Assembly: GCF_020883455.1 (NCBI RefSeq)
Contig: NZ_CP086615.1
Span: 310,001-374,000, forward strand
From: Spiribacter halobius
GTDB taxonomy: Bacteria; Pseudomonadota; Gammaproteobacteria; Nitrococcales; Nitrococcaceae
Direction: 5' to 3'
DNA: 64,000 bases
Below the pieces are notes generated by a model that ran no database searches, was not told the origin of the DNA, and saw only the letters and a program-made list of their open reading frames with translations. The position numbers were made by a program, and so were the translations under genes. Position 1 is the first letter of the stretch. Each line of letters opens with the position of its first letter. This document shows, in pieces, positions 45,733-53,285 of the stretch.

Positions 45733-47499
45733 ATGAGCAGCAAAGACGTCACCGCCGAGTTCACCGATGTCCAGAAGCGCTTTCTGGAAGGCTTTCTCAG
45801 CGGTATCGACACCCTGCGCGCGGGGCAGGGCCTGAGCGGGATCTTCACCCCGGACGAGGCAGACAGCATCGGTGCCGACGGCCACCCCGACGCGCTGCAT
45901 CTGGCAGCGCAGGCGGCCACGGAGAAGGAAGGCCGCAAGCTCGTCAAGGAGGAGCTCGCCAAGCGCGAGGAGCCGGCGCTGGATATCTGGAGGAAGATCC
46001 AGGCCAACGCGGCGAGCCGGACCTTCCCCCAGGGCACGGACGTCTTCCGCTACAAGTTCCACGGGCTGTTCTACACCGCACCGAACCAGGACGCCTACAT
46101 GTGCCGCCTGCGCATGCCGAACGGCATCCTTACGGCGGTGCAGGGCCGGGGCATCGCGGACCTTGCCGACGCCTTCGCCGGCGGCTACGCCCACGTCACC
46201 ACCCGCGCCAATCTGCAGATCCGCGAGATCGGCGCCGGCGATGCGCCCAAGGTGCTCATGGGGCTGCAGGACCTCGGCATCATCAACCGCGGCGCCGGCG
46301 CCGACAACGTGCGCAACATCACCGGCGATCCCCTGGCCGGCGCCGACCCGCAGGCGCTCATCGACACCCGCGAGCTCTGCCGGGAGATGCACTACCACAT
46401 CCTCTGCCACCGCGAGCTCTTCGGCCTGCCGCGCAAGTTCAATATCGCCTTCAACGGCGGCGGCCGCGTGCGCGGCGTCGCCGATACCAACGACATCGAC
46501 TTCACCGCCGTGCGCCGCGGCGACGGCACGGTCTGGTTCCGGGTCGGCATCGGCGGGGTGCCGGGGCATGACGCCTTTGCCGGCGACACCGGCTGGCTGG
46601 TCACCCCCGAGCAGTGCGTGCCGCTGGCGGACGCCATCCTGCGGGTCTACGCGCAGACCGGCTGCCGCAGCGACCGCAAGAAGGCGCGGCTGAAGTACGT
46701 GCTCGAGTCCCTGGGCATGGAGGCCTTCCTGGAGCAGGTCCGGGCCCATCTCGACTTCCAGCCCGCCGGCGACGACGGCGCCTGCGAGGAGGCTCCGCCG
46801 CCGGATCCGATGGCCCACGTCGGCGTGCACGAGACCGCCGAGCCCGGCGTCCATTACATCGGCGTGCCGCTGCCCTTCGGCTACCTCAGCAGCGAGCAGC
46901 TGCGCGGTCTCGCCGCCGTCGCCGAGGAGCACGGCGACGCCCTGCTGCGCCTGACCGTGTGGCAGAACCTGCTGGTCGCCGGCATCCCCGAGGCCGGCCT
47001 AGAGGACGCCACGGCCGCCATCGAGGCCCTGGGCCTGCGCTGCAGCGCGAGCTACGTGCGGGCGGGCACCATTGCCTGCACCGGCAACTTCGGCTGTAAG
47101 CTCGCCAACGCCGACACCAAGACCCATGCCGGCCTGCTGGTGGAGCATCTCGAGCAGCATCTCGAACTCGATCAGCCCCTCAGCATCCACGTCACCGGCT
47201 GCCCCAACTCCTGCGCCCAGCACAAGATCGGCGATATCGGCCTGCTCGGCACCGGCGTCGAGACCGAGGACGAGGAGATGGTGGAGGGCTACGACGTCTT
47301 CGTCGGCGGCGGCTTCGGCGGCCAGCGCGGGCTCGGGGAGCGCCTCTTCGCCAAGGTGATGGCGCCGGACGTCCCGGCGACGGTGGAGCGGGTGCTGCGC
47401 GCCTACCAGGCCCACCGCGATTCCCCCGAGGAGACCTTTCAGGCGTTCGTCGGCCGGCAGGGCGTGGACGGCGTCAAGCGCCTTCTCGCGGCCGCCTGA
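45733..47499 (+). CDS. NirA-like siroheme nitrite (or sulfite) reductase
   Basis: A 588-residue siroheme/[4Fe-4S] reductase of the NirA/CysI superfamily that would reduce nitrite to ammonium (or sulfite to sulfide) with six electrons. Two ferredoxin-like/siroheme half-domain pairs are visible. Cluster ligands are Cys449 and Cys455 (CTGNFGC) plus Cys490 and Cys494 (CPNSC), the last bridging to siroheme. An anion-site Arg cluster is in THVTTRANLQIRE-like AHVTTRANLQIREIG. Nitrite is preferred because the gene sits with a nitrite channel and cyanase under NtrC/sigma-54 elements. Electron supply by the downstream flavoprotein is inferred. Confidence 0.88.
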   Translation: MSSKDVTAEFTDVQKRFLEGFLSGIDTLRAGQGLSGIFTPDEADSIGADGHPDALHLAAQAATEKEGRKLVKEELAKREEPALDIWRKIQANAASRTFPQGTDVFRYKFHGLFYTAPNQDAYMCRLRMPNGILTAVQGRGIADLADAFAGGYAHVTTRANLQIREIGAGDAPKVLMGLQDLGIINRGAGADNVRNITGDPLAGADPQALIDTRELCREMHYHILCHRELFGLPRKFNIAFNGGGRVRGVADTNDIDFTAVRRGDGTVWFRVGIGGVPGHDAFAGDTGWLVTPEQCVPLADAILRVYAQTGCRSDRKKARLKYVLESLGMEAFLEQVRAHLDFQPAGDDGACEEAPPPDPMAHVGVHETAEPGVHYIGVPLPFGYLSSEQLRGLAAVAEEHGDALLRLTVWQNLLVAGIPEAGLEDATAAIEALGLRCSASYVRAGTIACTGNFGCKLANADTKTHAGLLVEHLEQHLELDQPLSIHVTGCPNSCAQHKIGDIGLLGTGVETEDEEMVEGYDVFVGGGFGGQRGLGERLFAKVMAPDVPATVERVLRAYQAHRDSPEETFQAFVGRQGVDGVKRLLAAA

Positions 47500-47525
47500 A
47501 GCCGACCCGAGGGAGACGGACCAGC

Positions 47526-47924
47526 ATGCGTACCCCCCAGCTGCCCGAGAACGCGCCCTTCGACGAGGAGCAGCGTGCCTGGCTGAACGGCTACATCGCC
47601 GCCCTGCTCACGGGCGTCGAGGACGGGGCGCCCGCGGCGGAGGCGCCGGCGCAGAACGGCGAAGCGGCCGCAGAGCCGGCGGACGAGCCCTGGCATGACC
47701 CCACACTGACCCTCGAGCAGCGCATGGCGCTGGCCGAGGGCCGGCCGCTGGCGGACCGGCTGATGGCGGCCACCGCCAACGAGGACTGCGGCGCCTGTGG
47801 CTACGACTGCCGCCGCTATGCCGAGGCCCTCGCCGACGGCACCGAAACGGACACCACCCTCTGCGCCCCCGGCGGCAACGACACCCGCAGGCAGCTCAAG
47901 GCCCTGCTCAAGGGCGAGGCCTGA
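47526..47924 (+). CDS. Stand-alone Fe-S domain protein paired with NirA
   Basis: A 132-residue soluble protein. The last 60 residues carry DCGACGYDC (Cys88, Cys91, Cys95) and a fourth Cys113 in TLCAPGG, a likely [4Fe-4S] site. Around it, WHDPTLTLEQRMALAEG matches the same part of the next gene, WHDMDLPLEERMALVPEG, so the two proteins share an N-terminal module. It could shuttle electrons between flavoprotein and reductase. It looks like a partial tandem duplication; which copy came first is unknown. Confidence 0.8.
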   Translation: MRTPQLPENAPFDEEQRAWLNGYIAALLTGVEDGAPAAEAPAQNGEAAAEPADEPWHDPTLTLEQRMALAEGRPLADRLMAATANEDCGACGYDCRRYAEALADGTETDTTLCAPGGNDTRRQLKALLKGEA

Positions 47925-47982
47925 GCCGGCGCCCGCCAGCAGCGCAGCGGGCGGCCCACGGACACGAGTACCGGAGAGCGGC

Positions 47983-49530
47983 ATGAACGCGAGCGTGATC
48001 CCGCGCAGCGCCCCCTTTTCCGAGCAGCAGCGCCAGTGGCTGGCGGCCATCGTCAGCGAGCGCTTCCTGAACCCCGGCGGGGCCGGGGAGGCCACCACCG
48101 GCGACGACGGCCTGCTCGATGATCTGGACAGCGCCCCCTGGCACGACATGGATCTGCCGCTGGAGGAGCGCATGGCGCTGGTGCCCGAGGGCGGGCCGTT
48201 CCTGTATCGGATCATGGCCGCCATGGCCCAGCAGGACTGCGGCCAGTGCGGCTACGACTGCAAGGGCTACGCCCAGGCCCTGGTGGAGGGCCGCGAGCCG
48301 GAGATGGGGCTCTGCGTCCCCGGCGGACCCACCACCCGCAAGCAGGTCAAGGCCCTGTTCGAGGCCCATGGCCCCGTGGCGGCGGCCGCCGAGGCGGCGC
48401 CGCTCGGGCCGGTCGGCCAGGACCCGCGCAACCCCTGGCATGCGCCGGTCAACTCGGTGTACGCCCTGCACGGCGAGGGCGCGCCCAAGGACACGCGGCA
48501 TGTGGTGATCGACCTGGCGGGCAGCGGCCTGACCTACCGCCCGGGCGACTCACTCGGCGTCTATCCGCAGAACGATCCGGCGCTGGTGGCGAGCGTCATC
48601 GGCGAGCTGGGGGCCGCCGCGGAGACCGAGGTCACCGTGAAGGCCGGCATTGCCCTCAGGCTGGACGAGGCGCTGCGGGACTGGCTGGACATCACCGCAC
48701 CCAGCGACGAGGTGCTCGAGCTGCTGGCGGCCGTGGCGGGTGATGCCGGGGAGGCGCGGGCGCTCGCCGCCCTGGCCGAGGAAGGGCTGGACGACAGCCC
48801 CCTGGACGTCTTCGATGTCCTGCGGCGTCATCCCTCGGCACGGCCGGACGTGCAGGCCTTCGTCGACCGCCTCGGGCGCCTGCGGCCGCGGCTCTACTCC
48901 ATCGCCTCGTCCCAGAGCATGCATCCGGAGGAGGTGCACCTCACCGTCGGCGTGGTCCGTTACGAGGCGGAGGCGCGCCAGCGCAAGGGCGTGGCCTCGA
49001 ATTTCCTCGCCGAGCGCGCCGCCGGCCGCGAGGTCCCGATCTACCTGCAGCCGGCGAAGGACTTCGCTGTGCCGGAGGACGACCGCACGCCCATCATCAT
49101 GGTGGGGCCGGGCACGGGCATCGCCCCCTTCCGGGGTTTCCTGGAGGAGCGCCATGCCCGCGGCGCCAGTGGCGGCGCGTGGCTGTTCTTCGGCAACCCG
49201 CACCGGGAGTCCGACTTCCTCTATCAGGAGGAGCTGGAGGGCTATCTCGAGGCGGGCACCCTGACCCGGCTCGCCACCGCCTTTTCCCGTGACGGCGAGC
49301 GCAAGGTGTACGTGCAGGACCGCATGCGCGAGCACGGTGCCGAGCTCTGGTCCTGGCTGCAGGCCGGGGCCTGCTTCTACGTCTGCGGCGACGCCGAGCA
49401 CATGGCCCCGGCGGTGGATACGGCCCTGCGCGACGTGATCCGGGAGCACGGCGGCGCCGACGAGGAGAGCGCCCGGGACTACCTGCGCAAGCTCGCCCGT
49501 CAGGGCCGCTACCAGCGCGACGTCTACTGA
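47983..49530 (+). CDS. CysJ-like flavoprotein with Fe-S domain replacing flavodoxin
   Basis: A 515-residue predicted NADPH-dependent reductase. The N-terminal ~120 residues hold DCGQCGYDC (Cys86, Cys89, Cys93) and Cys111 in GLCVPGG, a [4Fe-4S]-type module. The rest is the CysJ FAD/NADPH half: YRPGDSLGVYPQND, the FAD motif RLYSIASSQ, VGVVRYEAEARQRKGVASNF in parts, NADPH-site GPGTGIAPFRGFLEER, and the C-terminal RYQRDVY that ends in an aromatic residue as in CysJ. No flavodoxin (FMN) domain is present. It would pass electrons FAD to Fe-S to the NirA-like enzyme. Confidence 0.87.
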   Translation: MNASVIPRSAPFSEQQRQWLAAIVSERFLNPGGAGEATTGDDGLLDDLDSAPWHDMDLPLEERMALVPEGGPFLYRIMAAMAQQDCGQCGYDCKGYAQALVEGREPEMGLCVPGGPTTRKQVKALFEAHGPVAAAAEAAPLGPVGQDPRNPWHAPVNSVYALHGEGAPKDTRHVVIDLAGSGLTYRPGDSLGVYPQNDPALVASVIGELGAAAETEVTVKAGIALRLDEALRDWLDITAPSDEVLELLAAVAGDAGEARALAALAEEGLDDSPLDVFDVLRRHPSARPDVQAFVDRLGRLRPRLYSIASSQSMHPEEVHLTVGVVRYEAEARQRKGVASNFLAERAAGREVPIYLQPAKDFAVPEDDRTPIIMVGPGTGIAPFRGFLEERHARGASGGAWLFFGNPHRESDFLYQEELEGYLEAGTLTRLATAFSRDGERKVYVQDRMREHGAELWSWLQAGACFYVCGDAEHMAPAVDTALRDVIREHGGADEESARDYLRKLARQGRYQRDVY

Positions 49531-49608
49531 CCGGTGGCCGCCGCGGCCGCCGGCCCGCTCCGGCACCGCGGCGGCCCGCGGCCCTCACCGGCCGAAACGG
49601 TGCAGATG

Positions 49609-49627
49609 CTGCACCGCACAAGTGCAA
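49609..49627 (+). promoter_or_regulatory. Candidate NtrC-binding site upstream of cynS
   Basis: CTGCACCGCACAAGTGCAA contains GCAC-N7-GTGC (49611-49625). A second palindrome, GGTGCAGATGCTGCACC, overlaps its left edge. It lies about 63 bp upstream of the -24 element. Confidence 0.55.
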
Positions 49628-49687
49628 ACCCCCCGGCCGATTCCCCTGCCAAGGTCATAACCCGCTGTTCGGCCGGGTAATCCGCGC

Positions 49688-49704
49688 CTGGCACGGTCAT
49701 CGCA
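49688..49704 (+). promoter_or_regulatory. Sigma-54 promoter of the cynS operon
   Basis: CTGGCACGGTCATCGCA matches the sigma-54 consensus with one mismatch (TCGC for TTGC) and correct spacing between TGGC and the -12 GC. Transcription would start near 49715, about 79 nt before the cynS ATG. Confidence 0.6.
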
Positions 49705-49793
49705 TTGAGCGGCAGGGAGCGCCTTGCCCCGGCTGCGGCCGGGCCATCCATATTCCAGGCAGAAACCCATTCGCAGATAGGAGTGACGTCGAC

Positions 49794-50240
49794 ATGACGA
49801 AGGACGAGATGCGTGCAGCGATTCTCGAGGCCAAGGCGGAGAAGCAGATGACCTGGGAGCAGATCGCCCGGGAGGTCGGCTGCTCTCCCGTGTTCGTGAC
49901 GTCCGCCTGCCTCGGCGAGAACAGCATGACCGACGAGCAGGCCGGAAAGCTGACCGGCACGCTCGGGCTCGGCAAGGAGGTCGCGCAGGCGCTGATGCGC
50001 TGCCCGGTGCGGGCGCGCCAGGGCGAGGCGCTGATGACCGATCCCGTGATCTACCGGGCCTTCAAGGAGGTGGGCATGGTCTACGGCGAGACCTTCAAGG
50101 AGCTCGTCCACGAGAAGTTCGGCGACGGGATCATGAGCGCCATCGACTTCACCATGGACGTGGAGAAGGTGGAGGACCCCAAGGGGGACCGCGTGAAGAT
50201 CGTCATGAACGGGAAGTTCCTGCCCTACAAGCGCTGGTAG
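49794..50240 (+). CDS. cynS: Cyanate hydratase (cyanase)
   Basis: A 148-residue cyanase that converts cyanate and bicarbonate to ammonia and CO2. The N-terminal helical domain (MTWEQIAREVGCSPVFVTSA) and the C-terminal catalytic domain (HEKFGDGIMSAIDF, which includes the active-site Ser) are clear. The active-site Arg and Glu are in YRAFKEVGMVYG; compared with the usual YRFYE spacing there appears to be one extra residue between them. The gene supplies ammonium from cyanate beside the nitrite system. Confidence 0.94.
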   Translation: MTKDEMRAAILEAKAEKQMTWEQIAREVGCSPVFVTSACLGENSMTDEQAGKLTGTLGLGKEVAQALMRCPVRARQGEALMTDPVIYRAFKEVGMVYGETFKELVHEKFGDGIMSAIDFTMDVEKVEDPKGDRVKIVMNGKFLPYKRW

Positions 50241-50259
50241 GCCGCCGGCCACCGGCGGC
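50241..50259 (+). terminator. Hairpin directly after the cynS stop codon
   Basis: GCCGCCGG (50241-50248) and CCGGCGGC (50252-50259) form a perfect 8-bp stem with a CCA loop, starting at the base after the stop codon. With no U-tract it may only partly limit read-through into the channel gene 51 bp on. Confidence 0.4.
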
Positions 50260-50309
50260 TCGGCGTACAACGCCGCCCCCTTGCAGACACACCAGAGGAA
50301 TCCGAATCC

Positions 50310-51125
50310 ATGTCCTACCTACAACCCACGGAATTCGTCACCAAGCTCGTCGATCAGGGCGAGGCCAAGGTCTACATGAGCGAGCGGGATACCGTGCTGC
50401 GGGCCTTCATGGCCGGCGCCACCCTCGCCCTCGCCGTGATCTTCGCCGTCACCATCGCCGTGAACACCGGCAACTTCCTGATCGGCGCACTGCTCTTCCC
50501 GGTCGGCTTTTCCATGCTCTATCTCATGGGCTACGACCTGCTGACCGGCGTGTTCACCCTGGTGCCGCTGGCGTGGCTCGACCGGCGTCCGGGCGTCACC
50601 TTCGGGCGCATGCTCAAGTGCTGGGCGCTGGTGGGCCTCGGCAACCTGATGGGAGCCCTGTTCATCGCCGTCTTCGGCTGGCTCAACTTCACCCAGGGCT
50701 GGTCCCAGGAGGTGAACGAGGTCGGCCAGGCGATCATGGCCACCGGCGAGAGCCGCACCGTCGGCTACCGCGAGGCCGGCCTCGGCGGCTGGATCATCCT
50801 CTTCCTGCGCGGCATGTTCTGTAACTGGATGGTGTCCATGGGCGTGGTCGGCGCCGCCATCTCCACCACCGTGCCCGGCAAGATACTCGGCATGTGGATG
50901 CCGATCATCGTGTTCTTCTACCTCGGCTTCGAGCACTCGGTGGTGAACATGTTCCTGTTCCCGATCGGACTCATGATGGGGGCGCCGTTCACCCTCTACG
51001 ATTACATCTTCTGGAACGAGATCCCGACGGTGCTCGGCAACCTGGTGGGCGGCCTCACCCTGGTGGGTCTCGCGCTCTACACCACCCACGTGCGCACCGG
51101 CGCGAAGAAGCAGTTCGCCGTCTGA
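50310..51125 (+). CDS. Formate/nitrite transporter family channel
   Basis: A 271-residue FNT-family protein with six membrane helices. The central His of the pore is in YLGFEHSVVNMF, followed by the family signature NMFLFPIGLMMGAPF. The first half has the matching FLIGALLFPVGFSMLYLMGYDLLTG region in parts. Members pass formate, nitrite or other small anions; nitrite import is favoured because of the NirA-like enzyme next door. AGAGGAA precedes the ATG. It is probably expressed from the cynS sigma-54 promoter. Confidence 0.93.
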   Translation: MSYLQPTEFVTKLVDQGEAKVYMSERDTVLRAFMAGATLALAVIFAVTIAVNTGNFLIGALLFPVGFSMLYLMGYDLLTGVFTLVPLAWLDRRPGVTFGRMLKCWALVGLGNLMGALFIAVFGWLNFTQGWSQEVNEVGQAIMATGESRTVGYREAGLGGWIILFLRGMFCNWMVSMGVVGAAISTTVPGKILGMWMPIIVFFYLGFEHSVVNMFLFPIGLMMGAPFTLYDYIFWNEIPTVLGNLVGGLTLVGLALYTTHVRTGAKKQFAV

Positions 51126-51426
51126 GGCTTCCACCGTCGCGGAGCTGACGGAAGCGGCTGGTGCCGGGGCCTCCCTGGCGCCAGCCTTCCTGGTTCCTGA
51201 CCAAGTATCTGCCTCAGCCCGCGTTACCCCACGGCACCCGCGGCACGGGCTTGAATCCGCTCGCAGCACCGCGGATGCGTGCCCGACAAGTACGGCCGAG
51301 CAAGATGCGTAATCAGGTTGTGGTTAAGGCGCTACTGGCGTGGGTGGCTGCCTCCGCGAGGATCTCGGCGCCAAGGATTGGGTCCTTTCAGCGACCGCAC
51401 CCGAGGCCAGAACCCGGGAGAAGGCC
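51126..51426. other. 301-bp gap before the PP2C-kinase gene
   Basis: No gene, long palindrome or sigma-54 element was found here. A TTGTGG near 51318 could be a weak -35. It presumably carries the promoter of the downstream fusion gene unless that is read through from the channel gene. Confidence 0.4.
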
Positions 51427-53151
51427 TTGACCGGCAAGCTCAGCGTATCCATCGGCCAGCACTCCGAGGCCGGCGCCAAGCCCCGCAATCAGGATGCCTG
51501 CGGCGCGCGCGTCCCCGCCGGCGCGGAGCTCGCCTCCAAGGGGGTTGCCGTCGCCCTGGCGGACGGCATCAGCACCAGCGAGGTGGCCCATATCGCCAGC
51601 GAGACGGCGGTCACGGGCTTCCTTGCCGACTACTACTGCACCTCCAACGCCTGGTCCGTGAAGCGCTCCGGCCAGCGCGTCATCGACGCGATCAATGCCT
51701 GGTTGCATGGCCACACGGACCGCAGCTGGGCGCGCTACGACAAGGACCGCGGCTACGTCTGCACCTTCACCGCGCTCGTCATCAAGGGTCGCACCGGGCA
51801 TCTGTTCCATGTCGGCGATTCCCGGGCCTGGCGCGTTCAGGGCGGTTCGCTCGAACAGCTCACGGACGATCACCGCCATCACGCCGGCGGGCGCAGCTTC
51901 CTGGGGCGTGCGCTCGGCACGGCGCATTCCGTGGAGATCGACTACCGGGCGTTCCCGCTCGCGCCGGGTGACACCTTCGTGCTGACCACCGACGGCGTCC
52001 ACGAGCATCTGCCGCCGCAGGCCATCGCCGCCGCCATCCGTGAGGGTTCCGATGATCTGGAGGCAGCGGCCAGGGCGCTGGTCGCTGCCGCCCACGGGCG
52101 CGGCAGCGAGGACAATCTCACCGCCGCCATCCTGCGCGTGGACCGGCTCCCCGAGCCGGCGCTGAGCGAGTTTCAGCAGCGGGTCACCGAGCTGCCGTTT
52201 CCGCCGGCGCTTGGCCCGCGCAGCCTCATTGACGGCTACGAGATCGTGCGCGAGCTGCACGTCAGCAGCCGCAGCCACGTGTTCCTCGCCCTGGACAGCG
52301 AGTCGGGCACGCCGGTGGCGCTCAAGGTCCCGGCCACGGAACTGCGCGACGATCCGGCGGCGCTCGAGCGCTTCCTGGCCGAGGAGTGGATCGCCCGCCG
52401 GGTGGACAGCGCCCACCTCCTCAAGCCGCGGCCGAGGGAGCGCGCCCAGAACTACCTGTACGTGGTCACCGAATACGTGGACGGGCAGACCCTGACCCAG
52501 TGGATACGGGACCACCCCCGCGCCGACTTCGCGCGGGTGCGGGATCTGGTCACGCAAATCGGCAAGGGTCTGCGCGCCCTCCACCGGCAGGACATGATCC
52601 ACCAGGACCTGCGTCCGTATAACGTCATGATCGACGCCACCGGAACGGCCAAACTGATCGATTTCGGCGCCGTGCGCGTGGCCGGCCTCGGCGAGGGTGT
52701 GGATGAAGCGGTGGGTCCCGTCCTCGGCACGGAGCAGTACGCCGCGCCGGAATACTTCCTCGGGGCGGGCGGATCGGAGCGCTCGGACGTCTTCTCGCTG
52801 GCGGTGATCACCTACCAGATGCTGACCGGGCAGCTGCCCTACGGCCCGAAGGTGGCCCAGGTGCGCAGCCGGAGCGGGCTCAATCGCCTGAAGTACACGT
52901 CAGTGCTCACCTACAACCGCGCCTGCCCGCCCTGGATCGACGGCGCCCTGCGCAAGGCGCTGCATCCTCGTCCCGAGCGGCGCTACGCCGAGGTCTCGGA
53001 GTTCCTCCACGACCTCCACCACCCGCGCCCGGAATTCGTCCACGCCACCCGCCCGCCGCTCATCGAGCGCAATCCCGAGGCCTTCTGGAAGGGCGTTTCC
53101 CTGCTGATCGGCTTGATCGCGCTGGCCGAGCTGCTCTGGCTCGTTCGCTGA
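51427..53151 (+). CDS. Bifunctional PP2C phosphatase / Ser-Thr kinase, membrane-anchored
   Basis: A 574-residue fusion. The N-terminal PP2C domain has RNQDACG, VALADGIS, HVGDSRAW, LTTDGVHEHL and SEDNLTAA, so the metal-binding Asps are present. The kinase domain (from about residue 270) has VALKVPA (Lys), IHQDLRPYNVMI (HQD in place of HRD), LIDFGAV and AAPEYF. One C-terminal helix (SLLIGLIALAELLWLV) anchors it. The start is TTG at 51427 with GGGAGAAGG upstream. Similar fusions occur beside nitrate/nitrite transport genes in other proteobacteria, suggesting control of nitrogen uptake. Confidence 0.9.
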   Translation: MTGKLSVSIGQHSEAGAKPRNQDACGARVPAGAELASKGVAVALADGISTSEVAHIASETAVTGFLADYYCTSNAWSVKRSGQRVIDAINAWLHGHTDRSWARYDKDRGYVCTFTALVIKGRTGHLFHVGDSRAWRVQGGSLEQLTDDHRHHAGGRSFLGRALGTAHSVEIDYRAFPLAPGDTFVLTTDGVHEHLPPQAIAAAIREGSDDLEAAARALVAAAHGRGSEDNLTAAILRVDRLPEPALSEFQQRVTELPFPPALGPRSLIDGYEIVRELHVSSRSHVFLALDSESGTPVALKVPATELRDDPAALERFLAEEWIARRVDSAHLLKPRPRERAQNYLYVVTEYVDGQTLTQWIRDHPRADFARVRDLVTQIGKGLRALHRQDMIHQDLRPYNVMIDATGTAKLIDFGAVRVAGLGEGVDEAVGPVLGTEQYAAPEYFLGAGGSERSDVFSLAVITYQMLTGQLPYGPKVAQVRSRSGLNRLKYTSVLTYNRACPPWIDGALRKALHPRPERRYAEVSEFLHDLHHPRPEFVHATRPPLIERNPEAFWKGVSLLIGLIALAELLWLVR

Positions 53152-53170
53152 TGGCCATCTGCCGCAGGTA

Positions 53171-53257
53171 TAAACACAACGACACAACGAGCACGACGTT
53201 CGGGAATAAAAACATCCTCCCGTTGTGTTTCGTTGTGTCCGTTGTGTCGTTGTGTTG
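53171..53257. repeat. Micro-repeat stem-loop, CACAACG class (copy 2)
   Basis: The left arm (53171-53197) is TAAACACAACGACACAACGA then GCACGAC; the right arm (53220-53257) repeats CGTTGTGT four times. The loop is only about 20 bp and A-rich. It sits between the convergent kinase-fusion and ilvD genes. Confidence 0.8.
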
Positions 53258-53285
53258 AATCCCGGCGGTCGCCAGCGCCGCGAGC

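Noticed and set aside
51318-51365. Possible sigma-54 element (CTGGCGTGGGTGGCTGC) before the PP2C-kinase gene
   Set aside because: The -12 half lacks TTGC and only the TGGC half fits; other gaps contain equally good partial matches.
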